Assembly: GCA_946625055.1 (NCBI GenBank) | Contig: CAMOSS010000003.1 | Coordinates: 1-37,152 of the forward strand | Length of the DNA stretch: 37,152 nt | Source of the DNA: an uncultured Caryophanales bacterium | GTDB taxonomy: Bacteria; Bacillota_I; Bacilli_A; RFN20; CAG-826 | Direction of reading: 5' to 3' | In this document: in pieces, positions 24,566 through 33,437 of the stretch | Numbering within the stretch: position 1 is the first letter of the stretch | How the letters are laid out: every line of letters starts with the position of its first letter | The notes under the pieces: generated by a model | Databases searched by the model: none | What the model saw: the letters and a program-made list of their open reading frames with translations, nothing else | What the model was told of the DNA's origin: nothing | Made by a program: the position numbers and the translations under genes

Positions 24566-25255
24566 TTAGTAACCTCTTAATGAGACATCATCAATTGAGC
24601 CTTTAAAGACTTCCAAGAATTCTTTGGCAACTTTTTCTTCGACTTCATGTAAACCATCTTCAATACAGGTTCCATGATCGACGAATTTTTGAAGACGATA
24701 CTTCTTTGCCCCTTTGATGAGTTTAAGAATTCCTTTCATGTCATTCAAATCATGATGTTCTTTGATTAATGTGGTTCTAAATTCATAATCAAGTTTGCTG
24801 TTCATAATTATTGATATAGTTTCTTTGATCTTTTCCATATCTATAACTCTTCCAGCGGTTAATGAGTATTTTTCTTCACTGTTTTTGATATCCATTGCAA
24901 TATAATCTAAAAGATTATTATCGAGCAAATCCTTAACCACTTCTGGGTGTGTTCCATTCGTGTCTAGTTTTACTAGATATCCAAGTTCTTTAATTTCAGT
25001 GATGAATTCTTTAAGGTTTTTAACAAGAGTTGGTTCTCCACCACTAATAGTGACAGCGTCGACAACATTTCTTCTTTTTCTTAAATAGTCCATGACATCC
25101 TCATAAGGAATATCTTCTGCTTCATCTTTTCCTAAAACCAAAGATGAGTTATGACAGAAAGGACATCTCATATTGCAGTTTGAAAAGAATAAAGTCGCGG
25201 ATACTTTATCGTCATAATCTAAAAGTGAGAATTTTTCAAAACCTTTAATACCCAT
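24566..25255 (-). CDS. nrdG: Radical SAM protein, anaerobic ribonucleotide reductase activase (NrdG) type, 229 aa
   Basis: Radical SAM enzyme with the 4Fe-4S cysteine motif in 'SNCNMRCPFCHNSSLV' (CxxxCxxC) and the SAM-binding 'ISGGEPTL'. Size, the opening 'GFEKFSLLDYDDKVSATLFF' and the end 'DDVSLRGY' fit the NrdG-like activases that install a glycyl radical on anaerobic reductase NrdD. No nrdD is present in the window, so another glycyl-radical client, or a distant nrdD, is possible. It lies upstream of upp on the same strand, separated by 56 bp without a terminator. The symbol is a family assignment. Confidence 0.8.
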   Translation of the reverse strand: MGIKGFEKFSLLDYDDKVSATLFFSNCNMRCPFCHNSSLVLGKDEAEDIPYEDVMDYLRKRRNVVDAVTISGGEPTLVKNLKEFITEIKELGYLVKLDTNGTHPEVVKDLLDNNLLDYIAMDIKNSEEKYSLTAGRVIDMEKIKETISIIMNSKLDYEFRTTLIKEHHDLNDMKGILKLIKGAKKYRLQKFVDHGTCIEDGLHEVEEKVAKEFLEVFKGSIDDVSLRGY

Positions 25256-25284
25256 ACTTCATAAATATTAACTTTAATTTTATT

Positions 25285-25311
25285 AAAAATAAAGAGCCCG
25301 AGCGGACTCTT
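25285..25311 (-). terminator. Terminator after the zinc-ribbon membrane protein
   Basis: On the minus strand AAGAGTCC-GCTC-GGGCTCTT is an 8-bp stem with one G-T pair, followed by TATTTTT. It starts 15 nt after the stop codon. Confidence 0.88.
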
Positions 25312-25326
25312 ATTATTTTTTAAAGA

Positions 25327-25902
25327 CTATTCCTCTGCAAAGTGGATACGAGCGGTGATCCATCTCTTCCACTTCATTGGGACCCATAAACCGAAGATAC
25401 CAGCGGTAATAATAGTTAATAACATCCAAAGAATGTTCTTACCAATGATTTGCCCAGGTTTACCGGTGAATCTAAGTCTTCTACCATTGATGATTGTGTG
25501 TTTACAATCCCATGCTACCAATTTACAAATGGCCCATGGATACATGATACCGAGGGTAATAATTGTGAGAAGTCCACCTAAAAGTGACCATCCAATAACT
25601 TGGATTAATTTACCATCGTGTTTGGAAACGGAATTAAGTGCTAAGACTTTTTCACCTTCTTGTGGTTGTTCCTCAACAGGAGCTGGCACCACAGCTTGTT
25701 CTTCTTGAACTGGTGCTAATTCTTGTTTTGGGGCTACCTCTGGAGCTGGTTGTTGTTGGGCTGGTTCAGCTTGTTGAACAGGAGCTGGTTTTTTCTCTTC
25801 TTCTTTAGCTGGTTGTCCGTATTGCATATGTCTTCCGCATTTTGGACACTTTTCTAGTTGGCCTTCATAAACTTGGCCACAATTTGAACATTTGTATTTC
25901 AT
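25327..25902 (-). CDS. Zinc-ribbon protein with Pro/Gln linker and DUF898-like membrane part, 191 aa
   Basis: An N-terminal zinc ribbon has C5, C8, C19 and C22 ('CSNCG' and 'CPKCG'). A low-complexity linker of Pro, Gln, Glu and Ala follows (about 31-85). The C-terminal part holds two membrane segments ('GLLTIITLGIMYPWAICKLV' and 'NILWMLLTIITAGIFGLWVP') around 'TIINGRRLRFTG', a layout recalling DUF898 / YjgN-type proteins. Function is unknown. The linker looks like a flexible spacer between the ribbon and the membrane. GGGGGAAA lies close before the ATG. It has its own terminators on both sides and is probably a single-gene unit. Confidence 0.8.
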   Translation of the reverse strand: MKYKCSNCGQVYEGQLEKCPKCGRHMQYGQPAKEEEKKPAPVQQAEPAQQQPAPEVAPKQELAPVQEEQAVVPAPVEEQPQEGEKVLALNSVSKHDGKLIQVIGWSLLGGLLTIITLGIMYPWAICKLVAWDCKHTIINGRRLRFTGKPGQIIGKNILWMLLTIITAGIFGLWVPMKWKRWITARIHFAEE

Positions 25903-25921
25903 AAATGTTTCCCCCTATGAT

Positions 25922-25951
25922 TATAAAAAAACAAACTCAAAAGAGTTTGTT
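25922..25951 (-). terminator. Terminator after fba
   Basis: On the minus strand AACAAACTC-TTTT-GAGTTTGTT, a perfect 9-bp stem, is followed by TTTTTATAA. It lies 12 nt after the aldolase stop. Confidence 0.93.
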
Positions 25952-25963
25952 TAATTAACGAAT

Positions 25964-26944
25964 TTAGATTTTATCGTTGGAGCCTAAGACTTCTGTGATC
26001 TTGTGTTTAACAAGTTGTTTAACATAGGCTCTTCCATCACCAATATATTGACGTGGGTCAAAGTGTTCTGGATGTTGATTGAAGTGTTCACGAATACCGG
26101 CTGTCATGGCTAAACGTAAGTCACTATCAATATTAATCTTACAGACTGCTAATCTTGCAGCTTGTCTTAATTGAGCTTCTGGGACACCAACTGCATCAAC
26201 AAGTTTGCCACCATTATCATTGATAATCTTGACATATTCTTGGTTAACAGAGGATGAACCGTGTAAGACGATTGGGAATCCTGGGAGTCTCTTACTGACT
26301 TCTTCTAAGATGTCGAATCTTAATGGAGGAGGTAAAAGAATTCCTGTTTTTGGATCACGTGTGCATTGTTCTGGTCTGAACTTATAAGCACCATGGCTTG
26401 TTCCGATAGCGATTGCTAAGCTATCACAACCTGTTCTACGAACAAATTCTTCAACGTCTTCTGGTCTTGTATATGATTCAGCACCATGTTCAACTTTAAC
26501 ATCATCTTCAATACCAGCTAATGTACCGAGTTCAGCTTCAACGGTAACATATGGGTGTTTAGATGTGTCGTGAGCGTATTCGACGACTTTTCTTGTGATT
26601 TCGATGTTTTCTTCAAATGGTTTTGAAGACATATCGATCATGACACTTGTGAAACCATCATCGATACATTCTTTACACATTTCAAAGGATGAACCGTGGT
26701 CTAAGTGAAGAACGATTGGTAATCCTGTATCTTCTGCAGCAGCTTCAACCATTTTCCTTAAATAAACTGGTTTAGCATATTTTCTTGCTCCAGATGAAAC
26801 TTGGAGAATAACTGGTGAGTTGCATTCTTTTGCAGCTTCAGTAATAGCTTGAACGATTTCCATGTTATTGCAGTTAAAAGCACCGATAGCATATCCACCT
26901 TCATAAGCTTTTTTAAACATTTCAATTGTGTTTACTAATGGCAT
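25964..26944 (-). CDS. fba: Class II fructose-1,6-bisphosphate aldolase, 326 aa
   Basis: Zinc-dependent aldolase of glycolysis, cleaving fructose-1,6-bisphosphate. 'GYAIGAFNCNNMEIVQAI' near the start, 'PIVLHLDHGSSFEMCKECID' (catalytic Asp and zinc His), 'TVEAELGTLAG', 'IGTSHGAYKF' and 'PIVLHGSSSVNQEYV' are class II signatures. A tagatose-bisphosphate specificity cannot be ruled out. The ORF track starts nine codons earlier at a GTG, but a promoter would begin transcription at about that base. The ATG at 26944 gives the usual 'MPLVNTIEMFKKAYEGGYA', with AGG 11 nt before it. Confidence 0.94.
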   Translation of the reverse strand: MPLVNTIEMFKKAYEGGYAIGAFNCNNMEIVQAITEAAKECNSPVILQVSSGARKYAKPVYLRKMVEAAAEDTGLPIVLHLDHGSSFEMCKECIDDGFTSVMIDMSSKPFEENIEITRKVVEYAHDTSKHPYVTVEAELGTLAGIEDDVKVEHGAESYTRPEDVEEFVRRTGCDSLAIAIGTSHGAYKFRPEQCTRDPKTGILLPPPLRFDILEEVSKRLPGFPIVLHGSSSVNQEYVKIINDNGGKLVDAVGVPEAQLRQAARLAVCKINIDSDLRLAMTAGIREHFNQHPEHFDPRQYIGDGRAYVKQLVKHKITEVLGSNDKI

Positions 26945-26976
26945 ATTATTTGTAACCTGTCCTTTTTTCACAAATC

Positions 26977-27005
26977 ATTATAGATGATTATTTATTAATA
27001 GTCAT
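26977..27005 (-). promoter_or_regulatory. Promoter of fba
   Basis: On the minus strand ATGACT (27000-27005), exactly 17 bp, then TATAAT (26977-26982). The -35 matches consensus at four of six bases. The start point near 26970 leaves a leader of about 26 nt before the ATG at 26944. Confidence 0.7.
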
Positions 27006-27029
27006 GCAAAATACTATTTTGAAATGACT
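27000..27029 (-). terminator. Long hairpin after the GH3 gene, possible terminator
   Basis: AGTCAT / ATGACT and CAAAAT / ATTTTG pair around a 3-nt loop with a small internal mismatch (12 bp in all). It follows the glycoside hydrolase stop by a few bases. The run after it is ATTAATAAATAA rather than a clean T-tract, and the fba -35 lies in its 3' arm. Confidence 0.55.
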
Positions 27030-27034
27030 GTTAT

Positions 27035-29452
27035 TTAAAACTTTTTGCTCGCATTAAACTTCTTTAAGCCTTTGATAGGATGCCCATTTGCGATATCAAG
27101 CATACCTTCCCCACCTAATGGAGGCATCGCTCCAGCTGAAGAGTTAACAATACTTCTAACACAGTTAGATGAAACTGATTTTTCAACCATGTTTCCTGTC
27201 ACTAAATATCTTTGACGTTTTCTTCCCTCTGGAAGATTAAATCCTTTATTTAACATCTTATAACCTGCTGCTCTGGCTTGGTTCTTTAAGATGCTTGAAA
27301 AGAATCCCTTCATCATGCACATAGGAACTTCTCTATCATAAGGTTTCTTATATCCTTTAAAGACTGGGATTTCTCTTCCTAGTAAAGCCGCAAAGTTTTC
27401 ATTTTTAATTTGATCTAATTTATCATGTTGATAATAGACGTCTAATAATGGATTAACTTCCTTTGGAAGTTTTTCACCTTTAATGTCAATCTTCGTCGAC
27501 TCCACTACCTCATTGACGTTCTTAGCAAGATAGATGATATATTCACCATCTTCTAAAACAAATCTATCAAGGTTGATATCAAAGATTTCTAATTGTTTTA
27601 ATGGAATCTCAATCGAAACTTCTTTTTCTTCATGAGCTTTGACTAAAACTTTTTCAAAGCCTTTTAATTCTTTCTTTGCTCTAAAGGTTGATGAAGCAGT
27701 CTTTCCAATATAAATTTGAGGAACATCTTTTGCATCCATATCTCCATCATTCTTAATTATGAAAGAAACAAGAAGACTATCTTTCTTCACTTCGACTTTT
27801 AGATTTTTGTAAATGAAGTTTGTATATGAAAGTCCATATCCAAATGGATATCTCACTCTCTTATCCATCGCATCGAAGTAGCGATAGCCAACATAGATCG
27901 ATTCTTTATAGACTTCGATTGGAGTTTTAATAAATTCTTTTGATGTTGGATGGTCTTCATAGTGATATGCCCATGTCTCCATCATTCTTCCAGAAGGAGC
28001 GACTTCACCAAAGAGAACCTTATATAAAGCTCTTCCACCTTCTTGGCCTGGAAGTCCAACATAAACAAGTCCAGAAACTTCATCGATATTTTCAAGTTCA
28101 ACTTGTGAACCACCAAAGAGGATTAAGACGACTGGCTTTCCAGTTTTCATTATTTTCTTCAATAGATGGAGTTGATTATCTGGAAGCCTCATATGAGGTC
28201 TATCAAAACCTTCAGATTCAAAGAAATCACTTTGCCCGAGGAAATATAAAATCGCATCATAATCTTGGGCATCCTCTAAAGCATAATATTCTAATTCTTC
28301 TTTAATAATCTCATCGTAATCATCGTATCCAAGTTCAGATCTATAATTCACTCCATATTCTTCAAAAGCCTCTTTTGGAGTAGTGAAATAATATGGGTTT
28401 AATAAAGATGATCCACCGCCTTGATAACGTGGTTCTTTAAAGTATTTACCAATGCATAAATACTTCTTTTCTTTAGATAAAGGTAGGATATTATCATTCT
28501 TTAAAAGAACGATTGATTCTAATGAGGCAACTTCAGCAAGTTGATCATGTTCTTCAAATATTTCTTCACCAGGTTTTTTGTTTTTATGGGTTTGCTCAAT
28601 GGCCTCTAAAATTCTTTTTACTGAGGCATCAATCATTTCAAGAGATATTCTACCTGCATTATAAGCTTCCACAATTTGGTCGATATTTTCTTGAATACAG
28701 CCAGGCATTTCTAAATCTGTTCCTGCAACTAAAGCGCGTTCTCTATCTAATAAACCGCCCCAATCTGTGACAGAAATGCCCTCAAATCCCCAATCTTTTC
28801 TTAAAATATCGAGTTGAAGATGGCTATTTTCAGAAGCAAATTGTCCGTTTATAGAATTGTAAGCAGTCATAATCATTCCTGGTTTTGCTTCCTTAACAAC
28901 ATCCATGAATGCACGAGTATAGATTTCTCTTAAGGCTCTTTCATCAACAATTGAGTCACCAACATATCTCCACTTTTCATTGTTGTTACAAGCAAAGTGT
29001 TTTGGAGTGGCAATAACGTTTTCACTTCTCACGCCTAAAACATAATTAACCGCTAAACGAGAGGTTAAAAATGGATCTTCAGAATAATATTCAAAATTTC
29101 TCCCGCATAACGGGTTCTTTTTAATGTTCATTGATGGGCCTAAAATTGCATCAACATCAAAGAATTTACATTCTCTTGCAATGGCTTTTCCAACTTGATT
29201 TAAGAGTTCTTTATTCCAAGACATCGCAAGGGTTGAACCAGTAGGAAAGGCAGTCGCAGGTAATGGATCGGAGACACCAAAATCCCCATTATCATTTGGG
29301 TCTAATCTTCTGACACCATTTGGGCCATCAGACATTCTAAATGCTTCGATTCCTAGTTCAGGAATTTCTTTTGTCTTCATCATTGAAGCACCAGAAAGCA
29401 AAGAAGCTTTTTGCTCAATGGTTAAAGTTTCTAATAGTTTCTTAATATCCAT
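27035..29452 (-). CDS. Glycoside hydrolase family 3 (beta-glucosidase-like), 805 aa
   Basis: Intracellular retaining glycosidase; no signal peptide is visible. The N-terminal barrel begins 'LTIEQKASLLSGASMM' and carries 'MSDGPNGVR', the Lys-His pair in 'ATPKHFACNN' and the nucleophile aspartate in 'GISVTDWGG'. The second alpha/beta domain ('SIVLLKNDNILPLSKEKK') and a fibronectin-III-like domain (about 575-680) follow, as in beta-glucosidases. About 110 extra residues at the C terminus resemble the tails seen in some Bacillota GH3 enzymes. It starts 3 nt after the glycosyltransferase stop with no ribosome site of its own, so it is probably coupled to that gene. The sugar specificity is not clear. 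Confidence 0.92.
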   Translation of the reverse strand: MDIKKLLETLTIEQKASLLSGASMMKTKEIPELGIEAFRMSDGPNGVRRLDPNDNGDFGVSDPLPATAFPTGSTLAMSWNKELLNQVGKAIARECKFFDVDAILGPSMNIKKNPLCGRNFEYYSEDPFLTSRLAVNYVLGVRSENVIATPKHFACNNNEKWRYVGDSIVDERALREIYTRAFMDVVKEAKPGMIMTAYNSINGQFASENSHLQLDILRKDWGFEGISVTDWGGLLDRERALVAGTDLEMPGCIQENIDQIVEAYNAGRISLEMIDASVKRILEAIEQTHKNKKPGEEIFEEHDQLAEVASLESIVLLKNDNILPLSKEKKYLCIGKYFKEPRYQGGGSSLLNPYYFTTPKEAFEEYGVNYRSELGYDDYDEIIKEELEYYALEDAQDYDAILYFLGQSDFFESEGFDRPHMRLPDNQLHLLKKIMKTGKPVVLILFGGSQVELENIDEVSGLVYVGLPGQEGGRALYKVLFGEVAPSGRMMETWAYHYEDHPTSKEFIKTPIEVYKESIYVGYRYFDAMDKRVRYPFGYGLSYTNFIYKNLKVEVKKDSLLVSFIIKNDGDMDAKDVPQIYIGKTASSTFRAKKELKGFEKVLVKAHEEKEVSIEIPLKQLEIFDINLDRFVLEDGEYIIYLAKNVNEVVESTKIDIKGEKLPKEVNPLLDVYYQHDKLDQIKNENFAALLGREIPVFKGYKKPYDREVPMCMMKGFFSSILKNQARAAGYKMLNKGFNLPEGRKRQRYLVTGNMVEKSVSSNCVRSIVNSSAGAMPPLGGEGMLDIANGHPIKGLKKFNASKKF

Positions 29453-29455
29453 AAA

Positions 29456-30409
29456 TTATTCAATTATTTCATCAATGATAAAGAATGGTCTATGTTGTAC
29501 TTCTTTCATCATCTTAGATTGATATTCCGCCATTAAGGATAATGAGCCCATAATAATCGTGGTCATAAGCACCAAAACAAAGATGATTAACCACATCCAA
29601 AGTCCAAATTCACCAATACCTCTAAAAGCGTTAGTCCAATGGAGAATCGCAAATGTTAATAAACTAACACCATTTAAGGCATTCAAACAAACCAATGCCA
29701 CTGTTAATTTAAGGATGAATCTTAATAAGTTTGGTGATGTTGAAGTGATAGAATCACTTGCGAGATCTAACATTGATTTATAGTTATAATGTGTTTCGCC
29801 AAATTCCCTTTCTGGTCTAGCATAATCCACAAAGGTGGTTTTAAAACCAACAAAAGGAACTTCAACGCGGAACACTCTTGTGATTTCACCAAGTTTTAAT
29901 ACTTCATCTAGCACTCTTCTTGAAACAAGTCTATAGTGTCCAACATCTTGTGGGACTTTAACTTTCCCAGAGTGTTTATGAATGAACTTATAAAATAATT
30001 GAGCAGTAGTCTTCTTCATGAAGGAATCTTTCTTTCTTTGTTTCCTTCTAGCGTTCACTACGTCATAGCCTTCTTCCCACTTTTCTAATAAAAGAGGAAT
30101 AACTTCTGGTGGATCTTGGAGATCTGCATCCATAGGAATAATTGCATCACCTTTTGCAACACTAAGTCCAGCAGCGACTGCTGGTTCATGTCCAAAGTTA
30201 CGTGATAAGTTAACAATTCTAATTTCTTTATGTTCTTTTTGAATGCCTTTTAAGATATCCAAAGTTTTATCTTTTGAACCATCATTGACCGCAACAATCT
30301 CAAATTGATATTGTTTTAAAGGTTCCAACACTTCATACAACTTTGAAAAGAAATGAGGAGCCATTGGTTCTTCATTATAAAAAGGAACAACGATTGATAC
30401 TAATTTCAT
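29456..30409 (-). CDS. Family 2 glycosyltransferase, polyprenyl-phosphate hexose transferase type (DPM1/GtrB-like), 317 aa
   Basis: Membrane enzyme that probably moves a sugar from a nucleotide donor to a polyprenyl phosphate. The GT-A domain has 'SIVVPFYNEE', 'EIVAVNDGSKDKT', 'RNFGHEPAVAAGL', the metal motif 'MDADLQDPPE' and 'VNARRKQRKKDS'. Two C-terminal helices ('LTVALVCLNALNGVSLLTFAI' in part, and 'LWMWLIIFVLVLMTTIIMG') match the GtrB layout. The start at 30409 has GGAG 6 nt upstream and gives 'MKLVSIVVPFYNEE'; the ORF-track start 16 codons earlier runs through the preceding terminator. It leads the GH3 gene, an odd pairing of sugar transfer and sugar removal. Confidence 0.92.
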   Translation of the reverse strand: MKLVSIVVPFYNEEPMAPHFFSKLYEVLEPLKQYQFEIVAVNDGSKDKTLDILKGIQKEHKEIRIVNLSRNFGHEPAVAAGLSVAKGDAIIPMDADLQDPPEVIPLLLEKWEEGYDVVNARRKQRKKDSFMKKTTAQLFYKFIHKHSGKVKVPQDVGHYRLVSRRVLDEVLKLGEITRVFRVEVPFVGFKTTFVDYARPEREFGETHYNYKSMLDLASDSITSTSPNLLRFILKLTVALVCLNALNGVSLLTFAILHWTNAFRGIGEFGLWMWLIIFVLVLMTTIIMGSLSLMAEYQSKMMKEVQHRPFFIIDEIIE

Positions 30410-30429
30410 ATAAGTCTCCATTGTAGCAA

Positions 30430-30457
30430 TATAAAAGAGCCACTTTGTATGGCTCAA
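30430..30457 (-). terminator. Terminator after the large exported protein
   Basis: On the minus strand GAGCCA-TACAAAG-TGGCTC is followed by TTTTATATT. It separates the exported-protein operon from the glycosyltransferase. Confidence 0.85.
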
Positions 30458-30497
30458 TTATAAGTCAATTAATCAAATAATTAAATTATTTTGATAA

Positions 30498-33425
30498 TTA
30501 GCTAAGCTTTTCGCTCTTTGTGTTCATCGCTAATGAAGCGGTGTCATTAATAAGCGTATCGACAATTGCGATCTTATTATCTTCGGTCGCTTCTTTTTGA
30601 TGATCAGCAAGTGTTAAGTCTAAAGCAATCTTGATTGTAATACCAACTTTGATATCTAAGTTAGCCTTAAGACCTGTTAATTCATTTGTGGATAAATCAT
30701 CGTAAATCCATAAATCAACATCTTTAAGTTCTTTGGAATTTGCAAGAGCACCAACATCAGCAGAGATGAAGAAGAATTGATTATCCTTATCATATTTAAA
30801 ATTCTTCAAAATCTTTTCATAAGGAATTTGGTAATTTTCATCTTTGTTGTTTTCGCTCTTTTCCACACTGCCGGTGATTAAGTCACCTAAGGATAAGACA
30901 TCTTCAAGTAAGATGGTGAGGATGTTATCCATGAAGTAACCGGTGTCACATTTTTCAAGTAATGTGTAATTTCTACGGGTACCAAAGATCAATTTATCTT
31001 TAACTGATTCAGTACGTTTGATATAGAAGTTTCCATCAGAGTATACAAAGTATACACTTCTATTTTCTGCTGAATAGTAATTCTTATTTGGGTTAATTGC
31101 AATGCCTAATACCTTAACGATTGGGAAGTCATCAAATGAGACACCAACATCAACTTTGCCGTGATCATTTCTAATCTCAACAGTGAATGGAACTTCTTTG
31201 ATGTTATAAACTTTACCAGTGATTAAGGTAAATCCTAAGTCAACTTTAGAAGCAAACTTCCAATAGTTATATTTAGAAGAATTAAGTCCGAGTTGCAATA
31301 AGACTTTGATATCAGAGAAGTCTAAGAATTCATCATTGTTTGGATTTAATCTTTCTGATTCTTTTGAAGGATCAAATTCTTTGAGTTCAACTTTAAGGTT
31401 GACGTTTAAATCATCGAAGTTAAGATTTGAAATTTCTAATGAATGAATCGTGTGTTCATCATAAGTTAATTTGATATCAAGAGATGTTTCTTCTAATCCA
31501 ACGAGGGCCAAAGAGACTGTGAAACTGATTTCACCATCTTTAACTTGTAAGTTAGAGATAATGTGTAAGTTTGCAATCTTTTGATAATCACCATTAATGA
31601 TTTCCATGATAGGCATAACACTAGCTTGATCCATTAAAGAACCAAACAATTCATTAAAGTGTTCAGATGGTTCATCCATCACTTCTTTCACAACATCAAA
31701 GATGTCGATGAATGTTTGTGATTTGACTTTACCTTTCATTTGTTCGTTGTATGTGAATAAGATTTCATTCTTATCTTTCATATCAGCGACTAATCTATGA
31801 GAATAATTCTTTCTATCAACAATTTCAGCTTTACCATATCCGAATCCATCTTCGATATCGAATTGGAGACCACCACCAAGAGTGATATCGTTAACACCTT
31901 CTTTGGTGGAAGAAATTGTGCCATCGAATTCCACTCTGAATTGAGTGTCATCAACAAGTTCAGAAATCGCTAGGGCTAATGGGATCGCGTGCTCTAAAGC
32001 CACATATTGTTCTTTTTCAACGTTATATCTCACATAGTCTTTGAATGTGACAGTAGCAGAACCTTCATAATCATTAATACGAATGTTATTAAGTTCTAAA
32101 GATTCTAAACTTTCATTATTAAACTTAAGGGTAATGGTGAATGGAGAAACGGAATCAATACCAGCTTCACTTGGTTTAATATCCACTCCTAATTCTTCAC
32201 TTGTTAAGGTGATTTCTTGAATGGTGTTTGGTAATTTACCAAGGATTTCTAATAACTTAGCGGTATCCATGGTGCCCATTAATTTATCTAGGAGTTCTTT
32301 AATCTTTTCATTACCAATCTTATTCATTGTGAATTGAACAAGGTTAGAAACTGATTCAGTATCAATGGAGACTTTTAAGTCATGATAATGAGCATATAAA
32401 GTTTCTTCTAATAGATGAGCGTCAAAGCTATTCACTTGTTCGTCAACGGTGACATCACCAAAGATGGAGTAGGCTTTTTCATCAATGTCATAGGAGAGAT
32501 TGATAGATGTTGCGAGTAAGTTGCTCTTACTTTCAACTTCATTTTCATCTTTTGTGAATTTACTCAATTCAAGATCTAAACCAATAGTGTTTTGTCTCTT
32601 GCTTGTTAAGTTCAAGATATTGTTCACAATGTTTAATGCAGGAGCGAAGTCTTGATATTTATGAGCAATCTCAATATTTTCCATTGGAGAGACAAGATTA
32701 ATGTCTTGGACTCTATCAAGATTGACATCTAGTTTAAATAACATATCACCGTAACTAATCGTATCGGTTCTTAAACCTGTGAAGTTATATTCACTATCAG
32801 TCTTGATATAAAGTAATAAATCGTTATCTAATCCTAAAGGTTCAGATGCATTGAAGGTGAAGTAATATCCTTCTCCTTCTCTATCAGGTTCTTTCAAAGA
32901 AAGAATATAATCTTGTAAGGCATAGATATCTAAGTTTGTTAATTCCACTGGCATTTCAAAGTTCAAACCATGACTTGGAAGCATTTCGATAAAATCGAAG
33001 ACATTGTCAGTTTTTAATTTGAAATAGTTATTATTGAAATCAAAGAACACTGTGGAATCAAAATATCCAATTGAAGCATTGATATCGTTGCCGGATAAGT
33101 TCACATCGATATCACCTTCAAGTTTGATATCAGAAACGTCACTGGCGTCACCTTTTCCATCAAAGTCTAAAGCGATGTATTCACCAGATTGAAGTTTTGC
33201 TGAAACACTCGCATCGACATTAAATGTTTGAATGGATCCAAGAGAATCGAGTAATTTTTGTTGTGGGGTGTCAATATAAGGCGTTACTGTTGTTCCACCA
33301 TTATTTGATGTTGCTCCTTTATTTACGGTTTTCTTTTGGGCTTTATATTGAGAACCAAAAGCAATACCGAAGCTGGTTGAAAACATGAGTGTACAAACTA
33401 TTGCGCCTTTAAATATGTTTTTCAT
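30498..33425 (-). CDS. Large exported protein with four divergent beta-rich repeats, unknown function, 975 aa
   Basis: I do not recognise this gene. The N terminus is a signal peptide ('MKNIFKGAIVCTLMFSTSFGIAFG') without a lipobox cysteine, followed by a low-complexity Gly/Asn/Thr spacer. The rest is almost all beta and, by eye, is four copies of one unit of 180-250 residues at about 66-245, 265-468, 480-690 and 700-945. Each unit has a central 'FxFxxNxxKxKT' strand leading to a helix (near 127, 343, 556, 791) and an ending such as 'SLELNNIRINDYEG', 'SLEISNLNFDDLN' or 'LTGLKANLDIKVG'. The pattern recalls the LolA/LppX lipid-carrier half-barrel, but that is inference. AGGAGG overlaps the stop of the anchored partner 13 nt upstream, so the two form an operon. 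Confidence 0.85.
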   Translation of the reverse strand: MKNIFKGAIVCTLMFSTSFGIAFGSQYKAQKKTVNKGATSNNGGTTVTPYIDTPQQKLLDSLGSIQTFNVDASVSAKLQSGEYIALDFDGKGDASDVSDIKLEGDIDVNLSGNDINASIGYFDSTVFFDFNNNYFKLKTDNVFDFIEMLPSHGLNFEMPVELTNLDIYALQDYILSLKEPDREGEGYYFTFNASEPLGLDNDLLLYIKTDSEYNFTGLRTDTISYGDMLFKLDVNLDRVQDINLVSPMENIEIAHKYQDFAPALNIVNNILNLTSKRQNTIGLDLELSKFTKDENEVESKSNLLATSINLSYDIDEKAYSIFGDVTVDEQVNSFDAHLLEETLYAHYHDLKVSIDTESVSNLVQFTMNKIGNEKIKELLDKLMGTMDTAKLLEILGKLPNTIQEITLTSEELGVDIKPSEAGIDSVSPFTITLKFNNESLESLELNNIRINDYEGSATVTFKDYVRYNVEKEQYVALEHAIPLALAISELVDDTQFRVEFDGTISSTKEGVNDITLGGGLQFDIEDGFGYGKAEIVDRKNYSHRLVADMKDKNEILFTYNEQMKGKVKSQTFIDIFDVVKEVMDEPSEHFNELFGSLMDQASVMPIMEIINGDYQKIANLHIISNLQVKDGEISFTVSLALVGLEETSLDIKLTYDEHTIHSLEISNLNFDDLNVNLKVELKEFDPSKESERLNPNNDEFLDFSDIKVLLQLGLNSSKYNYWKFASKVDLGFTLITGKVYNIKEVPFTVEIRNDHGKVDVGVSFDDFPIVKVLGIAINPNKNYYSAENRSVYFVYSDGNFYIKRTESVKDKLIFGTRRNYTLLEKCDTGYFMDNILTILLEDVLSLGDLITGSVEKSENNKDENYQIPYEKILKNFKYDKDNQFFFISADVGALANSKELKDVDLWIYDDLSTNELTGLKANLDIKVGITIKIALDLTLADHQKEATEDNKIAIVDTLINDTASLAMNTKSEKLS

Positions 33426-33437
33426 AAATATTTCCTC

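Noticed and set aside
11648-25311. Terminators at 11655 and 25292 share identical arms GAGTCCG and CGGGCTC, which might be a dispersed repeat element.
   Set aside because: Only the stem arms match; loops and flanks differ, and GGCTCTTT-type arms recur in other terminators here. Convergent terminator sequence explains it.
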